NCBI GenBank assembly: GCA_037127255.1
Contig: JBANSL010000004.1
Coordinates: 74,732,627 to 74,796,626 of the forward strand
Source: Persicaria tinctoria
Taxonomy: Eukaryota; Streptophyta; Magnoliopsida; Caryophyllales; Polygonaceae
Direction: 5' to 3'
DNA length: 64,000 nt
Positions 33,557 to 43,738 of this stretch are shown here, in pieces. The notes below the pieces were generated by a model. It saw only the letters and a list, made by a program, of their open reading frames with translations, did no database searches and was not told where the DNA came from. The translations under genes were made by a program, and so were the position numbers. The first letter of the stretch is position 1, and each line of letters starts with the position of its first letter.

Positions 33557-34146
33557 TATTCTTGATGTACTATTTTTTTTTTTAGTCGATACGATCCTGA
33601 TAAGCGATATTTAAACCCTGATCGATATAATGAAAGTCTAGTTGGGTGGGTGATTTGCGGGTGCGTATACGCGATAAATCACACATATAATTAAGCCAAC
33701 GAAGTTTCATCGATCCGAAATAATAGAGGGACACATCAGGCCGGCCGAATTCATTAATTATATCATTCCATTTTAAATCAGTGACTTCCACTTCTACCAC
33801 GTAAACTGATTTTCTTGGTCATAACAAGTTTGATTTTTGGAGATTGGAGATAGAACATCTATCTATAAAACTCTTAAAGGGGCATTTTTTTTTTACAAAA
33901 AATGTGCCCATATATTTTCACCCGCGTTAAGTAGTCAATATATATATAATTTGGAAAAAAAAATCATTATAGTGTTAAGATTAAATTATCTTTATTAAGA
34001 CTTATATCTATTAAAATAAAATAAATATAAATTACTTGCTTAATTTATAAAAATAAATATTTGCTCACGTGAAATCATAAGCAAGTTAAACAAGTGGATT
34101 TCAATGTAGAAGTTATCGACCTATTTGTTTAATACTATGTTCTATA
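33557..34146. other. Intergenic
   Basis: A 72-codon minus opening at 33582-33800 is unrecognised. CATCTATCTATAAAACTCTT near 33858 resembles a Helitron-like 5' start, but no 3' end was found. Confidence 0.4.
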
Positions 34147-34383
34147 CTCCCTCTGTTAATTAAAACTTGTCGTTTACTATTCATGCACGCTTTTTTAGAA
34201 CGATAAAAACTATATAAAATATTAACTTTTTTTTAAATTTGTTTTTATAAATTCATACTTAATAGTAATAAGTATGATATTATTTAAAAAAATTATTAAA
34301 AAAGTTAATATTTTATATAGTTTTTAACACCTAAAAATGCGTGCGTGAATAGTAAAACGTCAAGTTTTAATTAACGGAGGGAG
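34147..34383. mobile_element. Stowaway-type MITE (237 bp)
   Basis: Ends CTCCCTCTGTTAATTAAAAC and its complement, preceded by TA. Close relative of 4300-4536. Confidence 0.93.
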
Positions 34384-35131
34384 TGGTAAATAATGTTTTA
34401 TTCATATCATGATTAATTTTATTTTAATTTCTCATACATATTTTTATTTTAATTAACAAAATAGAGGGTACTCGCTGAGGGCTTATCGACTCGCTACAGA
34501 CTTACTCATGTTCACAAGCTCATACCCCGACCAGGCTTAGCAGCCTGCATGGACTTAACCCATGACCATTCTCGCCTTTTATATATATATATATATAGGC
34601 TTGACAGGTTGGACCAAGCAGACCATGTCTAGTTGTGTGCACAAACGCACATGCATTAGAACTCAATAAGGCTCCATCATAAAATTAATAGACAATGAAA
34701 GGTTATATAGTAGGTGGGTCATTAGGCCAACCATTCTAATGTCGTATCAAGCATGACCCTGTAATATAAGTCCGATCGATAAGATTCCATCACAAGACCA
34801 ATTGAAAATATGAGATTATATATATACTTAGACTTGTGTACTTGTCTAATTATATTGTTCAAACTTTCGATGTGTAACTCTTTTTGTCTTATTACATCTC
34901 ATAATGTTATAGGTACAAATTCAGATATTCAAGTGTTGGAATGTGGTTGTCCCCCATCGGTAATATAGAGAATGATTGAACAACATATAAGGTTGAAGCC
35001 TTGAAGGGCTACTCCTCTCATTGCCAATTGGTTTTGAGATAGAACCCCGTTTAGGTTTATGTGTTGTTCGAGTCTCCTGTATGTGGGTCCACAGACGCGA
35101 CGTCCCTCCAGCTTGTCTTAGCCCCACCGGA
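34384..35131. other. Intergenic
   Basis: Short (AT)n at about 34580-34599. No gene recognised. Confidence 0.6.
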
Positions 35132-35144
35132 CCCAGCCGACTTT

Positions 35145-35419
35145 TTTTTTATTAGGTAAGAATTTGAGAATCAGACAACAGGTTGTCGCATAACTCAATG
35201 GCCGACGAATCGGCAAACAACTCATAAAATATACAAAAAACACAAATCAACCGAAATGAAAGAATCCCCCAAACAACTCATAAAAATCCATCAGCGAGCG
35301 GATGAGTCGAGGAAGATCCAAGGCGAGCCGCGAATACCGAGAACACGGGAGAGCACGATGACTCACACGGCGCCTCGACGCCGAGAAGACGGAGAATAAC
35401 AACCCACCTTCGGAAAGGG
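35145..35419 (-). mobile_element. Retroposon family R3, copy B (275 bp)
   Basis: Poly-T at the low-coordinate end and a perfect 13-bp target duplication CCCAGCCGACTTT (35132-35144 and 35420-35432). This makes it a poly(A)-tailed retroposon, either a SINE or a 5'-truncated LINE. Homologous to 23161-23557. No Pol III boxes recognised. Confidence 0.85.
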
Positions 35420-35432
35420 CCCAGCCGACTTT

Positions 35433-35981
35433 AACATCAAAGTATTCAAACTCTCTACATTGATTTCTAGTGGCATTATTGTATATACAGGGTTAGTTGA
35501 TCACATAAGTCCTAAATACTGTAATGTCACCTTAATTTCACATCCATAAATCCTACAAGGATAAATCAGGCTTAGCCATGAAAATTCTCTCGATACATAT
35601 ACCAACCATAAAAATGATTCAATTTGGCTATCTATCTATCTATCCTATAGTGTTTGGATAGTTGGATGAGGTTAAACAAATTAATGAGCCCCTTTGTAGT
35701 TTGTTCTTCAACCAATGTACATAATAAATAGTTGAATACGAGTCCTCGCCTTAGAGACAAACCACTTTTAAAGCTATTTGGCTTATTGTGAGACTTGATA
35801 AACATTGCAGTTTACTTGCAAGTCGTAGCATTTAAAAGTATACCATATATTAGTTGTTTATTCATCCTGAAAACAATGACACAAACATGAATGCCGGGCA
35901 TGCGGTTTACTTTTATTTGTTTAATCGGTTTTTCTATTATATGATTCACAAATAGAAAAGGGTGATAATATTTATACTCAA
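35433..35981. other. Intergenic
   Basis: No gene. A short CTAT tetranucleotide run lies at about 35629-35645. Confidence 0.6.
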
Positions 35982-36109
35982 AAAATTTACTATATACACC
36001 ACATCTTATCCATTTTGAGTCACATTTTAAGTCACACGTCTGTTATTCAACAGGAGCATGATCTATTTAAAAAAAACATGGAATGTGTGGTGTATGTAGT
36101 AAAATTTTG
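35982..36109. mobile_element. Small foldback MITE (about 128 bp)
   Basis: Inverted ends AAAATTTACTATATACACCACA and, complemented from the right, AAAATTTTACTACATACACCACA. Superfamily and target duplication are unresolved. Confidence 0.65.
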
Positions 36110-36299
36110 GACGAATAAATCACTCCTTATAGAAAATTGTAAAATAAAAAACTTTTTAAATTTAATTTTTTAGAATTGATCTATGTTTAGTAGTGATTTT
36201 TTCTCAATCAAATTTCAGGACTATAAGATAGAAAGACAGACATTTGATTACTATAGTTTCTACTGTATCAATTTATTATTTGTGGTAATATTTTTTTGT

Positions 36300-36690
36300 A
36301 ACGACTAGCTTTAATCCGGATCCGGATTGGAGCTCCACGGAGTCGATTGAAGCTCCATGGAGTCAATTGGAGGTCGATCGCCGCCATTGAAGGAGAGTCC
36401 GCAACTTTGTTGTTTGCCATTACTTTGATTCGAATAGCTTTGAGAGAGGGAGGGAGAGAGAGATTCGTCGGATCCACCCCGACTCCATCGCCAGGATGAT
36501 CAACCGATCTGAGATTTAGGCTGTTGCCTCCTCAGATGAAGAAAATGAGAAAGAAGGAGAGGAGAGAGATGAGATTTAGATTTGGATCTCATGAGGGGCA
36601 ATTTTGTCTAGAAAATTAGAGATGGACAAAAAACTAATTAAAAAAACATGGGGACACTCCCCAAGAAAGGCAAAAAAAAAGGCATGTACC
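36300..36690 (-). repeat. Repeat family R2, copy B
   Basis: Shares the GGGCAATTTTGTC ... TGGACAAA ... GGGGACACTCCCC ... AAAGGCAAAA end with 10030-10140. A 69-codon opening on the minus strand at 36268-36477 is not recognised. Confidence 0.45.
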
Positions 36691-36735
36691 GCAAATGAAT
36701 TCTTGTTTATTTATAAACAAAACTTGGCATTTATC

Positions 36736-37705
36736 TTCTTTTTTTTTTTTTGGAAGCAAGGTAAAGATTAGGAAATCCGCCTTCCACCGGGTCTCTTTCC
36801 TAGTGCGTCCAATTGAACGAGAACAACAAGTTCTTGATCCTCAAAGCTATTATCGGCAGGGATGTTGTAGGCCAGACGTGCGATCCTATCGACCACCACA
36901 TTCGATTCCCTGAAAACATGACGAATAGCAACATGAGACATATAGTTTAGATTTGTTTTCGTATCTGCCAATAACAGCTCAATATTCCAGGGACAAGACC
37001 AGTCACCCAGTAGAGCCTTAATGACAACCAGACAGTCTTCTTCGATTATAAGGTATTTAATTCCCAACAGTTTAGCCCTAGCCACCCCCACATGGAGGCC
37101 CATAGCTTCTGCTAAAACCGCAGAACTGTTGTTGCATCTGCCCGACCCTAAGGCAAGTATTTTACCGCAATGATCTCGAATAGCATAGCCATAGGTTCCT
37201 TTGTCTAACTGACAATAAGAGCCGTCGAAATTTAACTTGTAATAACCAGTTGGTGGTCGCTCTCAAGGTTTTATTTTACGCTTTTCGTATCCATGATGTT
37301 GGTCGTTTGTTAACTCCGCCCTGCCTGAAGCATTACGCATTGTGTTGTCCACATTGTTCGTATGCTTAATTATTGCTTTCATACCACGAATGACTTGATG
37401 TGTTACAGAATAGAGCAACCTCTTGTGCTTTGGCGGAAGTGACATGATTGAACACAAGTTAGTTTTTGAAAAACCACAGACTCCACCAAGCGAAGGCCAG
37501 ATACCAGGTCTTTTCCTTACCAAGGTCTATGAAAATTTTGTTTAGAATTGTATTTGCCTTTGAGTCCGCCGTTAAGCCGGTACGATTCGGTCTACAAATG
37601 TAAGGGTAGTTAGCAGCGCAATTGTCATCGGACATTCCATCAGAAGATGAAAGATAGATTCCCTAGTGCATGCGCAAAAACTGCAGCCAGAAGACACCGC
37701 TATAT
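36736..37705 (-). mobile_element. 5'-truncated LINE insertion (970 bp)
   Basis: Poly-T tail at the low-coordinate end. Target duplication AAACTTGGCATTTATC (36720-36735) versus AAACTTAGCATTTACC (37706-37721), 14 of 16 identical. The two mismatches suggest moderate age. Confidence 0.88.
36780..37700 (-). pseudogene. LINE zinc-finger (zf-RVT) and RNase H region
   Basis: Minus strand from 37700 downward: SGCSFCACTRESIFHLLMEC (the zf-RVT Cys/His module), a broken linker frame, then RPPTGYYKLNFDGSY (first Asp), YGYAIRDHCGKIL, AVLAEAMGLHVG (Glu), YLIIEEDCLVV (Asp) and RHVFRESNVVVDRIARLA (last Asp). The RNase H part is uninterrupted from about 37262 to 36768; the linker before it has stops or shifts. 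It is the C-terminal end of a LINE ORF2. Confidence 0.85.
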
Positions 37706-37721
37706 AAACTTAGCATTTACC

Positions 37722-38352
37722 TAAAATGTAAATGATTTAAATTTATGTCATAACAATCAAATAGTTACCATGTATTTTACAAAATTATTTAAAAATCGAA
37801 TTGAATTAATACTCCCTATGAAAGGACACACATACATTTAAAATTTTCAGCCTAATTTTTTTTTTTTTTTTGAAAACCAGCCTAATTAATACTTAATCCA
37901 ATCCCTTATATATATAATGATTATTTGATTGATATTAAAAATATATCAATAAAGATAGTGCATACGGATTATAATAGAATTTGGTTAGGTAAAGATAGTA
38001 AATTATAATTTACTTAAAATTAAATAATTATAAACTTAGTGTAGTATTTCTAAGATTTTACTTTATGAAAATCAAACATAGTTATTTAAATAACTCGCAA
38101 AATATTATCAAAACATAATTAACTAAGATATGATAATAAATTATTATTTAATGAATATGGGTATAATATATTAAATGACATGGCTAAACGATGTATAATC
38201 ATTACTGACTTATTTATTGATTTTTAAAACATATATTCCAATAGTATAGGTTAAATATGTATATTTAAAAAATCAAAAATTAATTATTTTAATTATTTTT
38301 AAATATATTTTTTAGAATTTATCTATTGAAATTTAAAGAATCTTATCAAATA
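37722..38352. other. AT-rich spacer
   Basis: No gene. It contains the tiny poly(A) insertion at 37858-37877. Confidence 0.6.
37848..37887 (-). mobile_element. Insertion consisting almost only of a poly(A) tail
   Basis: CAGCCTAATT occurs at 37848-37857 and again at 37878-37887. Between them lie about 14 T and GAAAAC. This reads as an extremely 5'-truncated retroposon on the minus strand with a 10-bp target duplication. Confidence 0.6.
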
Positions 38353-39379
38353 CTCCCTCCGTCCCAAATTAATTGTCTTTTACTATTCATGCACGCTTTT
38401 TTGCCGGCTTGTTTTCTGCTTCTCTTTCTTCTTCAACGGGATGTTTTCCATCTCGTGCCCTTGCCTCCTGACGACTCCTGCAGCATTCCACTCTCTCTTC
38501 TTCAAGCAGTTTTCGAGCTCAAGGAAGCGATTCTCCACGGAAGTGCTTCGCTTCAGCGCATCAGGTTAAATCCCTCACTCTTCTTCTTCTCCGCTCTATC
38601 TTCCAAGTTTGTATTGAAGTTGTCTGGTATTTCAATGGCTCCTAGAGCCGAGATTTTGAATTGTCAAAACCTAGGGTTAGGGTTTCATGTCGCGGCCAAC
38701 TTTTTTAGTGAATTTGATTGTTGTGCTTCTTGTTGTGTGCTTCATTCGCTTAAGGTTGTTGGCCATGGATTTGTTGTTCTATTAGTCTATCTTCCTCTGT
38801 TCTAATGTTATCTTCTTTCGGGATATAGCTGTGAATTATTCCTCATCATCCTCGTGTTTTTGCTGAATGTGGGGACAAATTATTTTTTCATTGCTTTTCC
38901 GATTCGGGTATAAAACCCAGGCTCTATAGGATTTAGGCTTTAGTTTGAAATTACTGATTTTAGAGCTGTAATTGCCTTTGGGAAGGAGTCAATTTAACCA
39001 GAGTGTTTAAGGAGTCCTATTAGCCAGCTAATTCGATGTTGGAAATTGTAATCTTGTTAGCAATATATCACTGAGCTTAATTAGGATTATAAAAGTTAGA
39101 TATTGAACTTTGCCTTCTGAGGTTGCTTGATCAATATTAAAGGAGATTGAAAGCATGTATAGATAAATAGGGAACTTATACAAGTGAGTAGTTTAATGCA
39201 AATTAAAGATAGAAACCTTTTCGCATTCGATATTTGCAGGTCTTGCCGTTTCTAACTTGCACCACTGCTCAAGCTCGCAAAAAATAGTCAACGATAGAGC
39301 ATAATTTTTTATATATTTTTTAGCTTCTTAAAAAAGCGTGCATGAATAGTAGAAGACAATTAATTTGGGACGGATGGAG
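38353..39379. mobile_element. Stowaway-type element carrying a captured gene fragment (1027 bp)
   Basis: Left arm 38353-38402 (CTCCCTCCGTCCCAAATTAA, then TTGTCTTTTACTATTCATGC) and right arm ending CGGATGGAG at 39379 are inverted copies over about 50 bp, with TA on both sides. Ordinary members here are 235-237 bp. This one has about 900 bp of unrelated, less AT-rich, gene-like sequence between the arms. Confidence 0.85.
38441..39304 (+). pseudogene. Captured spliced gene fragment encoding a transit-peptide-like N-terminus
   Basis: ATG at 38441 opens MFSISCPCLLTTPAAF..., 41 codons plus one base, ending CATCAG before GTTAAA (38565). A 675-bp T-rich intron ends TATTTGCAG at 39239. Exon 2 continues in the same frame (GLAVSNLHHCSSSQKIVNDR) to a TAA at 39302-39304, where MITE arm sequence begins. 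The spliced frame has 62 codons, rich in Ser, Phe and Arg and poor in acidic residues at the start, like an organellar targeting peptide. The donor gene is unknown. The 5' part before the ATG (38403-38440) would be leader. Expression is unproven. Confidence 0.5.
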
Positions 39380-39971
39380 TATAATTTTTTAATATATGCA
39401 TTGCGTATTACAAAGATTGTTTATTTATTTAGTTTTATTGATTTTGTCGGGATTGATAAAAGCATTTTCACACCTTAAAACCTTTTTCTCTACCACATAA
39501 TTGAAGTTGAGCAAGTCCCTAGTGAGTGTTTTTCTCAAGGGTAAGTAAAAGTACATGACCAATAAAAACAGATATATATTGTACGTTTTTCTTACACGGC
39601 CAATTTAAACAAAATATTACTATTTATATATACACATCTAAAAAATATTTACTACTCCTTCCTTTAAACAAAATATTACTATTTGTACACATGTTTTAAT
39701 GATCTAAAAAATATATAAAATATTAAAATTTCCAAATAATTTTACCCTTATTAGTTATGAAATTATTGTACTCTGTATAAATGGTGTCACTATATTGGAC
39801 CATAAATATGAAATTATTTTAAACAAGTAGTTGAAAATTTAATACTTTATTATAATTTTTTTTTAAAATAGGGTTGAATAATTTAATATTTATTTTCTCT
39901 TTTCTTTTTCTTTCCAAATCCCTATATAAATGGTGTCACTATTGGACTATCACATGAGATGTGATTAAGAC
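39380..39971. other. AT-rich spacer with a decayed MITE-like stretch
   Basis: CTACTCCTTCCTTTAAACAA near 39652 resembles a degraded Stowaway left arm; the right arm is unclear. No gene. Confidence 0.4.
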
Positions 39972-40156
39972 GGGATCAAATCGTATGTCCCCCCTGTTTG
40001 GTCCTCCCCGGTGTCCCCTCCTCACGGTTCGACATTAAAAAAAAATAAAAAAATAAAACAAAACAAAAAAAGTAGATTAAAACATTAAAAAGTTAGGTAA
40101 TTTTGTGAGAGGGGATAGAGGAAGGGGATAGGGGAAGGGACAGAGGATTTGATCCC
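39972..40156. mobile_element. MULE-like MITE (185 bp)
   Basis: Ends GGGATCAAATC and GATTTGATCCC, extended imperfectly to TGTCCC/GGGACA. A perfect 9-bp duplication GATTAAGAC flanks it at 39963-39971 and 40157-40165. Confidence 0.9.
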
Positions 40157-40165
40157 GATTAAGAC

Positions 40166-41895
40166 GGTTTTTTTTCCATTAATGTAGAAATATATGTTAT
40201 CCCATATCGAAGAGAATAAATTAAAGAGATTGAACGGGATTATTTTTCTTATCATGAATTGGTTTTTAGATTGGAATCTCATCGATTTTATATATTGTAT
40301 TTATATTCATAATTGTCTATACTCTATATATATTTCGGCTCATGAGACTAACATGAATTTAGGGATGAGATTGGAGCTAATTCCAATCTAGATCTCTTAT
40401 CTAATTTGATAGACGGTCTTTAGAGATAATGCAAACATGGACAATGAGTCTACTGTATTTGAAAGGGTGTATAGATCATATATTGGTATCCTCATTATAG
40501 ATAGTGAGCTACTCTTTTCATTGTCGATTAATTTTGAAATAAAATCTTATTGATCTTATACCAAACAGGTAAAAAATGAATGATAAAAAGGTGTGATGAG
40601 AAAAACTAAAATCTTGTAAGAGTGATTTGTCTTCTTTTAGTGATGTCAAGCAAAATGCTAGTATAAAATAAGAGGCCAAAAAAAGCTTTTTTGGCATTCT
40701 AACAAGTAACATAAATAAAATATAAAATGGATGGATGGGATTGAGTGCAAGTCAATTGCATGGTATATATTTAGCATTTCTTAAAACACCTTCAAAGTGG
40801 ATAATAAAGAGAGTGTGCCCCAACTTTTGTAAAAGGGAGAAACTAAACAACCAAAAAAAAAAGAAGAGGGAAATCCCAATAAGTAATCTTGGTTGGAACA
40901 AGCTAAGGAATTAGCAAGCACATGATGATGACATGATCTCCAATGTGGTGATGCACACAATGATACACATAACAAATCTATATAGTTTCTTTTAATCAAA
41001 ATATAATGCACTTGGACAAAGTTTTCTACATTTGATGGTGTGAATAAAATTAACCCAACTGCCCCCATATATTTTTTAGTGTAGAAAGATATGGATGAAG
41101 AGGATTTAGACTGCTTGTGGGCCCAATGAGTTGGGTAAGGCAGCTCATTCCTTTTGAATTTTGGGTTCCATGTGGCCTTTCTTCTATTGGTTTTGATTGT
41201 GACTTATTTACAATTCCATTTCATAAGTTGACTATTTCCCTTTTGCAAATTGTAAAATCAACTTAGTTATCTTTACAAGCTAAGTAATACATGTGTATTT
41301 TTTGTTGTGTTACGTTATCCTTATAACCTATGTATATCTTCTAAAAATGTTGTTACACTAGTTACTACAAGTTTCTAACTTTTAGCTATAGTGATTTTAT
41401 TTTTACTCGGGGAGTCATATTTACGACTTTAAACCGAAGCACTTGTAAAACCTGTAATTGAGTGATTGTTTTATTCTTTATTGAGTTGATCTAATGCAAG
41501 TCTAACTATATCTAATATGTAATTATGTGCTAGGTTACTAGCGCATATGTATTCTTGCACACGACTCTAGTGATCGAGTTCTCAACTAGTGTTGAATTGG
41601 ATTGAGATCAGTCGCCGTGGCATAATATTATGTAGCTAATCCAACCAATATTGGGTGATTGTATGACGGAGAAATTGGGCTGAGGTTTACACATTTGGAT
41701 GAGTAGTGCATATGCACATACATTAATGGTACTTTGGGCCGATTAATGGGCATATTAATGGGCCATCCAATAAGCCTCTTAATTGTGGAAAGTGGGCTGT
41801 TCAGATGGGCCTCATTTTCAGCTCTTGCAATATAAATGGAAAATAAAAACCCCAAATTTTTTTAATTTTTTTACATGTACCAACAATTTTATGCG
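40166..41895. other. Intergenic, no gene recognised
   Basis: The longest stretch here without an identifiable element. Minus-strand openings of 64-95 codons (for example 40781-41068) show no domain. It may hold distal regulatory or old repeat sequence. Confidence 0.5.
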
Positions 41896-42374
41896 CAGCC
41901 CGGACTTGGGCGGGTTTTACCGAAAATATTACCCCGGTGTGGCAGGTGTGGAACAGGCTAAGTCTACTTCACGGGTTGAATGTCTTGTCCAAACCCGCCT
42001 GATAGTGCGGGCGCGGGCTACCCGCGAGTACCCGCAAAACCTACTTTTTTTATATCACGTTTGTATTGATATATTGATGAACAACTATATTGACAAAAAA
42101 AAAATAAAAAAAAAATGAATGCCTACTGATTTATTGCCTCCCTAATATTTTTCAAGAGTTGGTTCCTTCCCTCCTAAAGTAGACTCCTCGGCCATATAAA
42201 GACTCGATGCGGGTGCGGGCCGTAACGGGAACACGTGGGTCCTCAATCCCGTACCCGATGCGGGTGCGGGCCGGGCTTAGCGGCTCACTTTGACTTCTCC
42301 CTCTGTCCATCCACACCTACAATAGTAATAGTGGACGGGCCTGGCGGGCTAGCCCCTGTTTGCCCAAGTCTAGG
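41896..42374. mobile_element. hAT-like non-autonomous element
   Basis: Left CCGGACTTGGGCGGG and right GCCCAAGTCTAGG are inverted. Both halves are full of GCGGGTGCGGGC/CCCGC words like hAT subterminal repeats. The target duplication was not resolved, so the ends are approximate. Confidence 0.6.
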
Positions 42375-43373
42375 TGAAACTCATAGCTTCTAATCTTTAT
42401 TTTAGAATGATCCAAATTCTGGTAAAAAAAAAAAGTGTGCAAATGGAATGAAGGTTGTTAATTTTCATGGAATTTTAGTTTTAAATAATAACGTACGTTA
42501 AGTATAACATGGTTGAACGAATACATCCATCTCAAAATAGTGAAATACTACTCCTTTCATCTCAAAATATAGGTCCTGCGAGGAAAGTTGCTTTCGGCAA
42601 CTGTTTGATCAACAACAATTTGAATGAACATAAATCTCCATGTTCGTCATCTTGATTTGGGTTGAATGGAAAGAAATCAGCTACATGATCTCAAATCGGT
42701 TTTGTGTATGATAGGAGTACACACAAGAGTGTGGATTGAGATGCCTAGCACGTGTATCGCACGTGGTCGACGACTTACCTCTAAGATCTCTGACCATTTT
42801 ATTGTATGGGCCACTACAAATGCATTATCGATTAGTGACCACAACACATGTATTATGTATATTCCAACAACCTTTTCTCATGCATCTCCAATTTATATTT
42901 TTTATACATTACTCATAGTTCAGGCCTACCGCTTTTATGATATTAAAATTTCGGTCCTGGACCAGTAGATCAAAATATATATTAAAAATAACATATTTTA
43001 GAAGTGATTATTTAATTATTATTTTTTTATTGAACTACTGTAATGGATTGAAATCTCTAAATCGAAGGTGAGAAGAAAATCTAAAGATTGAAAGACAGGT
43101 TCAATTCAAGCAGCAAAACCGGGACCGAAATTTACATGCAAGTTCCGGTAAAATCCGGCCTGTTTGAACGGCCCATTATTGCAATCGTTTGGGCCTTGTT
43201 TTGAAGAGCCCTTTATCTACAATGGGCCCAAAACCTGGGCCTTATAGGCCCATTTGGAGTTACAAATTTCGTAGGATTGTTGTGATTCAAGTTATAAAAC
43301 CGCTGGATGAAGAAATTAAAGATCACATCAAGGCAACAAATAGACAAATATCATCCCCGCCTGTTAATATATA
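42375..43373. other. Intergenic with GGCCCA-type promoter words
   Basis: At 43160-43255 there are several GGCCCAT/TGGGCC words (site II-like elements of plant housekeeping promoters), but no gene starts near them on either strand. CTCCTTTCATCTCAAAATAT near 42551 looks like a lone Stowaway arm. Confidence 0.45.
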
Positions 43374-43608
43374 CTACCTCCGTTCCATAATACATGGGCT
43401 TTTCTTTTTTGACACGATTTTTAAGGAGCGAAAAACTCTATGAAATATTATTTTTTTAATCAAATTTTTTATATCATTTGATACTTATTACTAATAAGTA
43501 TCAAATTATATAAAAATTTTAATTAAAAAAATAATATTTCATATAGTTTTTCACTCATTAAAAAGCGTGCCGAAAACTAAAAACCCATGTATTTTGGAAC
43601 GGAGGGAG
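43374..43608. mobile_element. Stowaway-type MITE (235 bp)
   Basis: Ends CTACCTCCGTTCCATAATAC and complement CTCCCTCCGTTCCAAAATAC, TA on both sides. It lies about 130 bp past the bromodomain gene's stop codon, so it may fall in that gene's 3' UTR. Confidence 0.95.
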
Positions 43609-43738
43609 TAAGATCGAACATCTCAAAATGGAGGGTGAGTTTTAAGGGTTGGAATAGAGTCATACAAAAGGAATTTCCCAATACTACCAACTACTCCTAT
43701 GCACAAATTAGCCAATCAATTTTACTAAAATCACCTCT

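Noticed and set aside
33858..33900. Helitron 5' end
   Set aside because: Only a weak resemblance and no 3' hairpin end nearby.
38326..38805. 159-codon continuous frame over the captured fragment
   Set aside because: It reads through the MITE arm and the intron; the spliced frame from 38441 is the better model.
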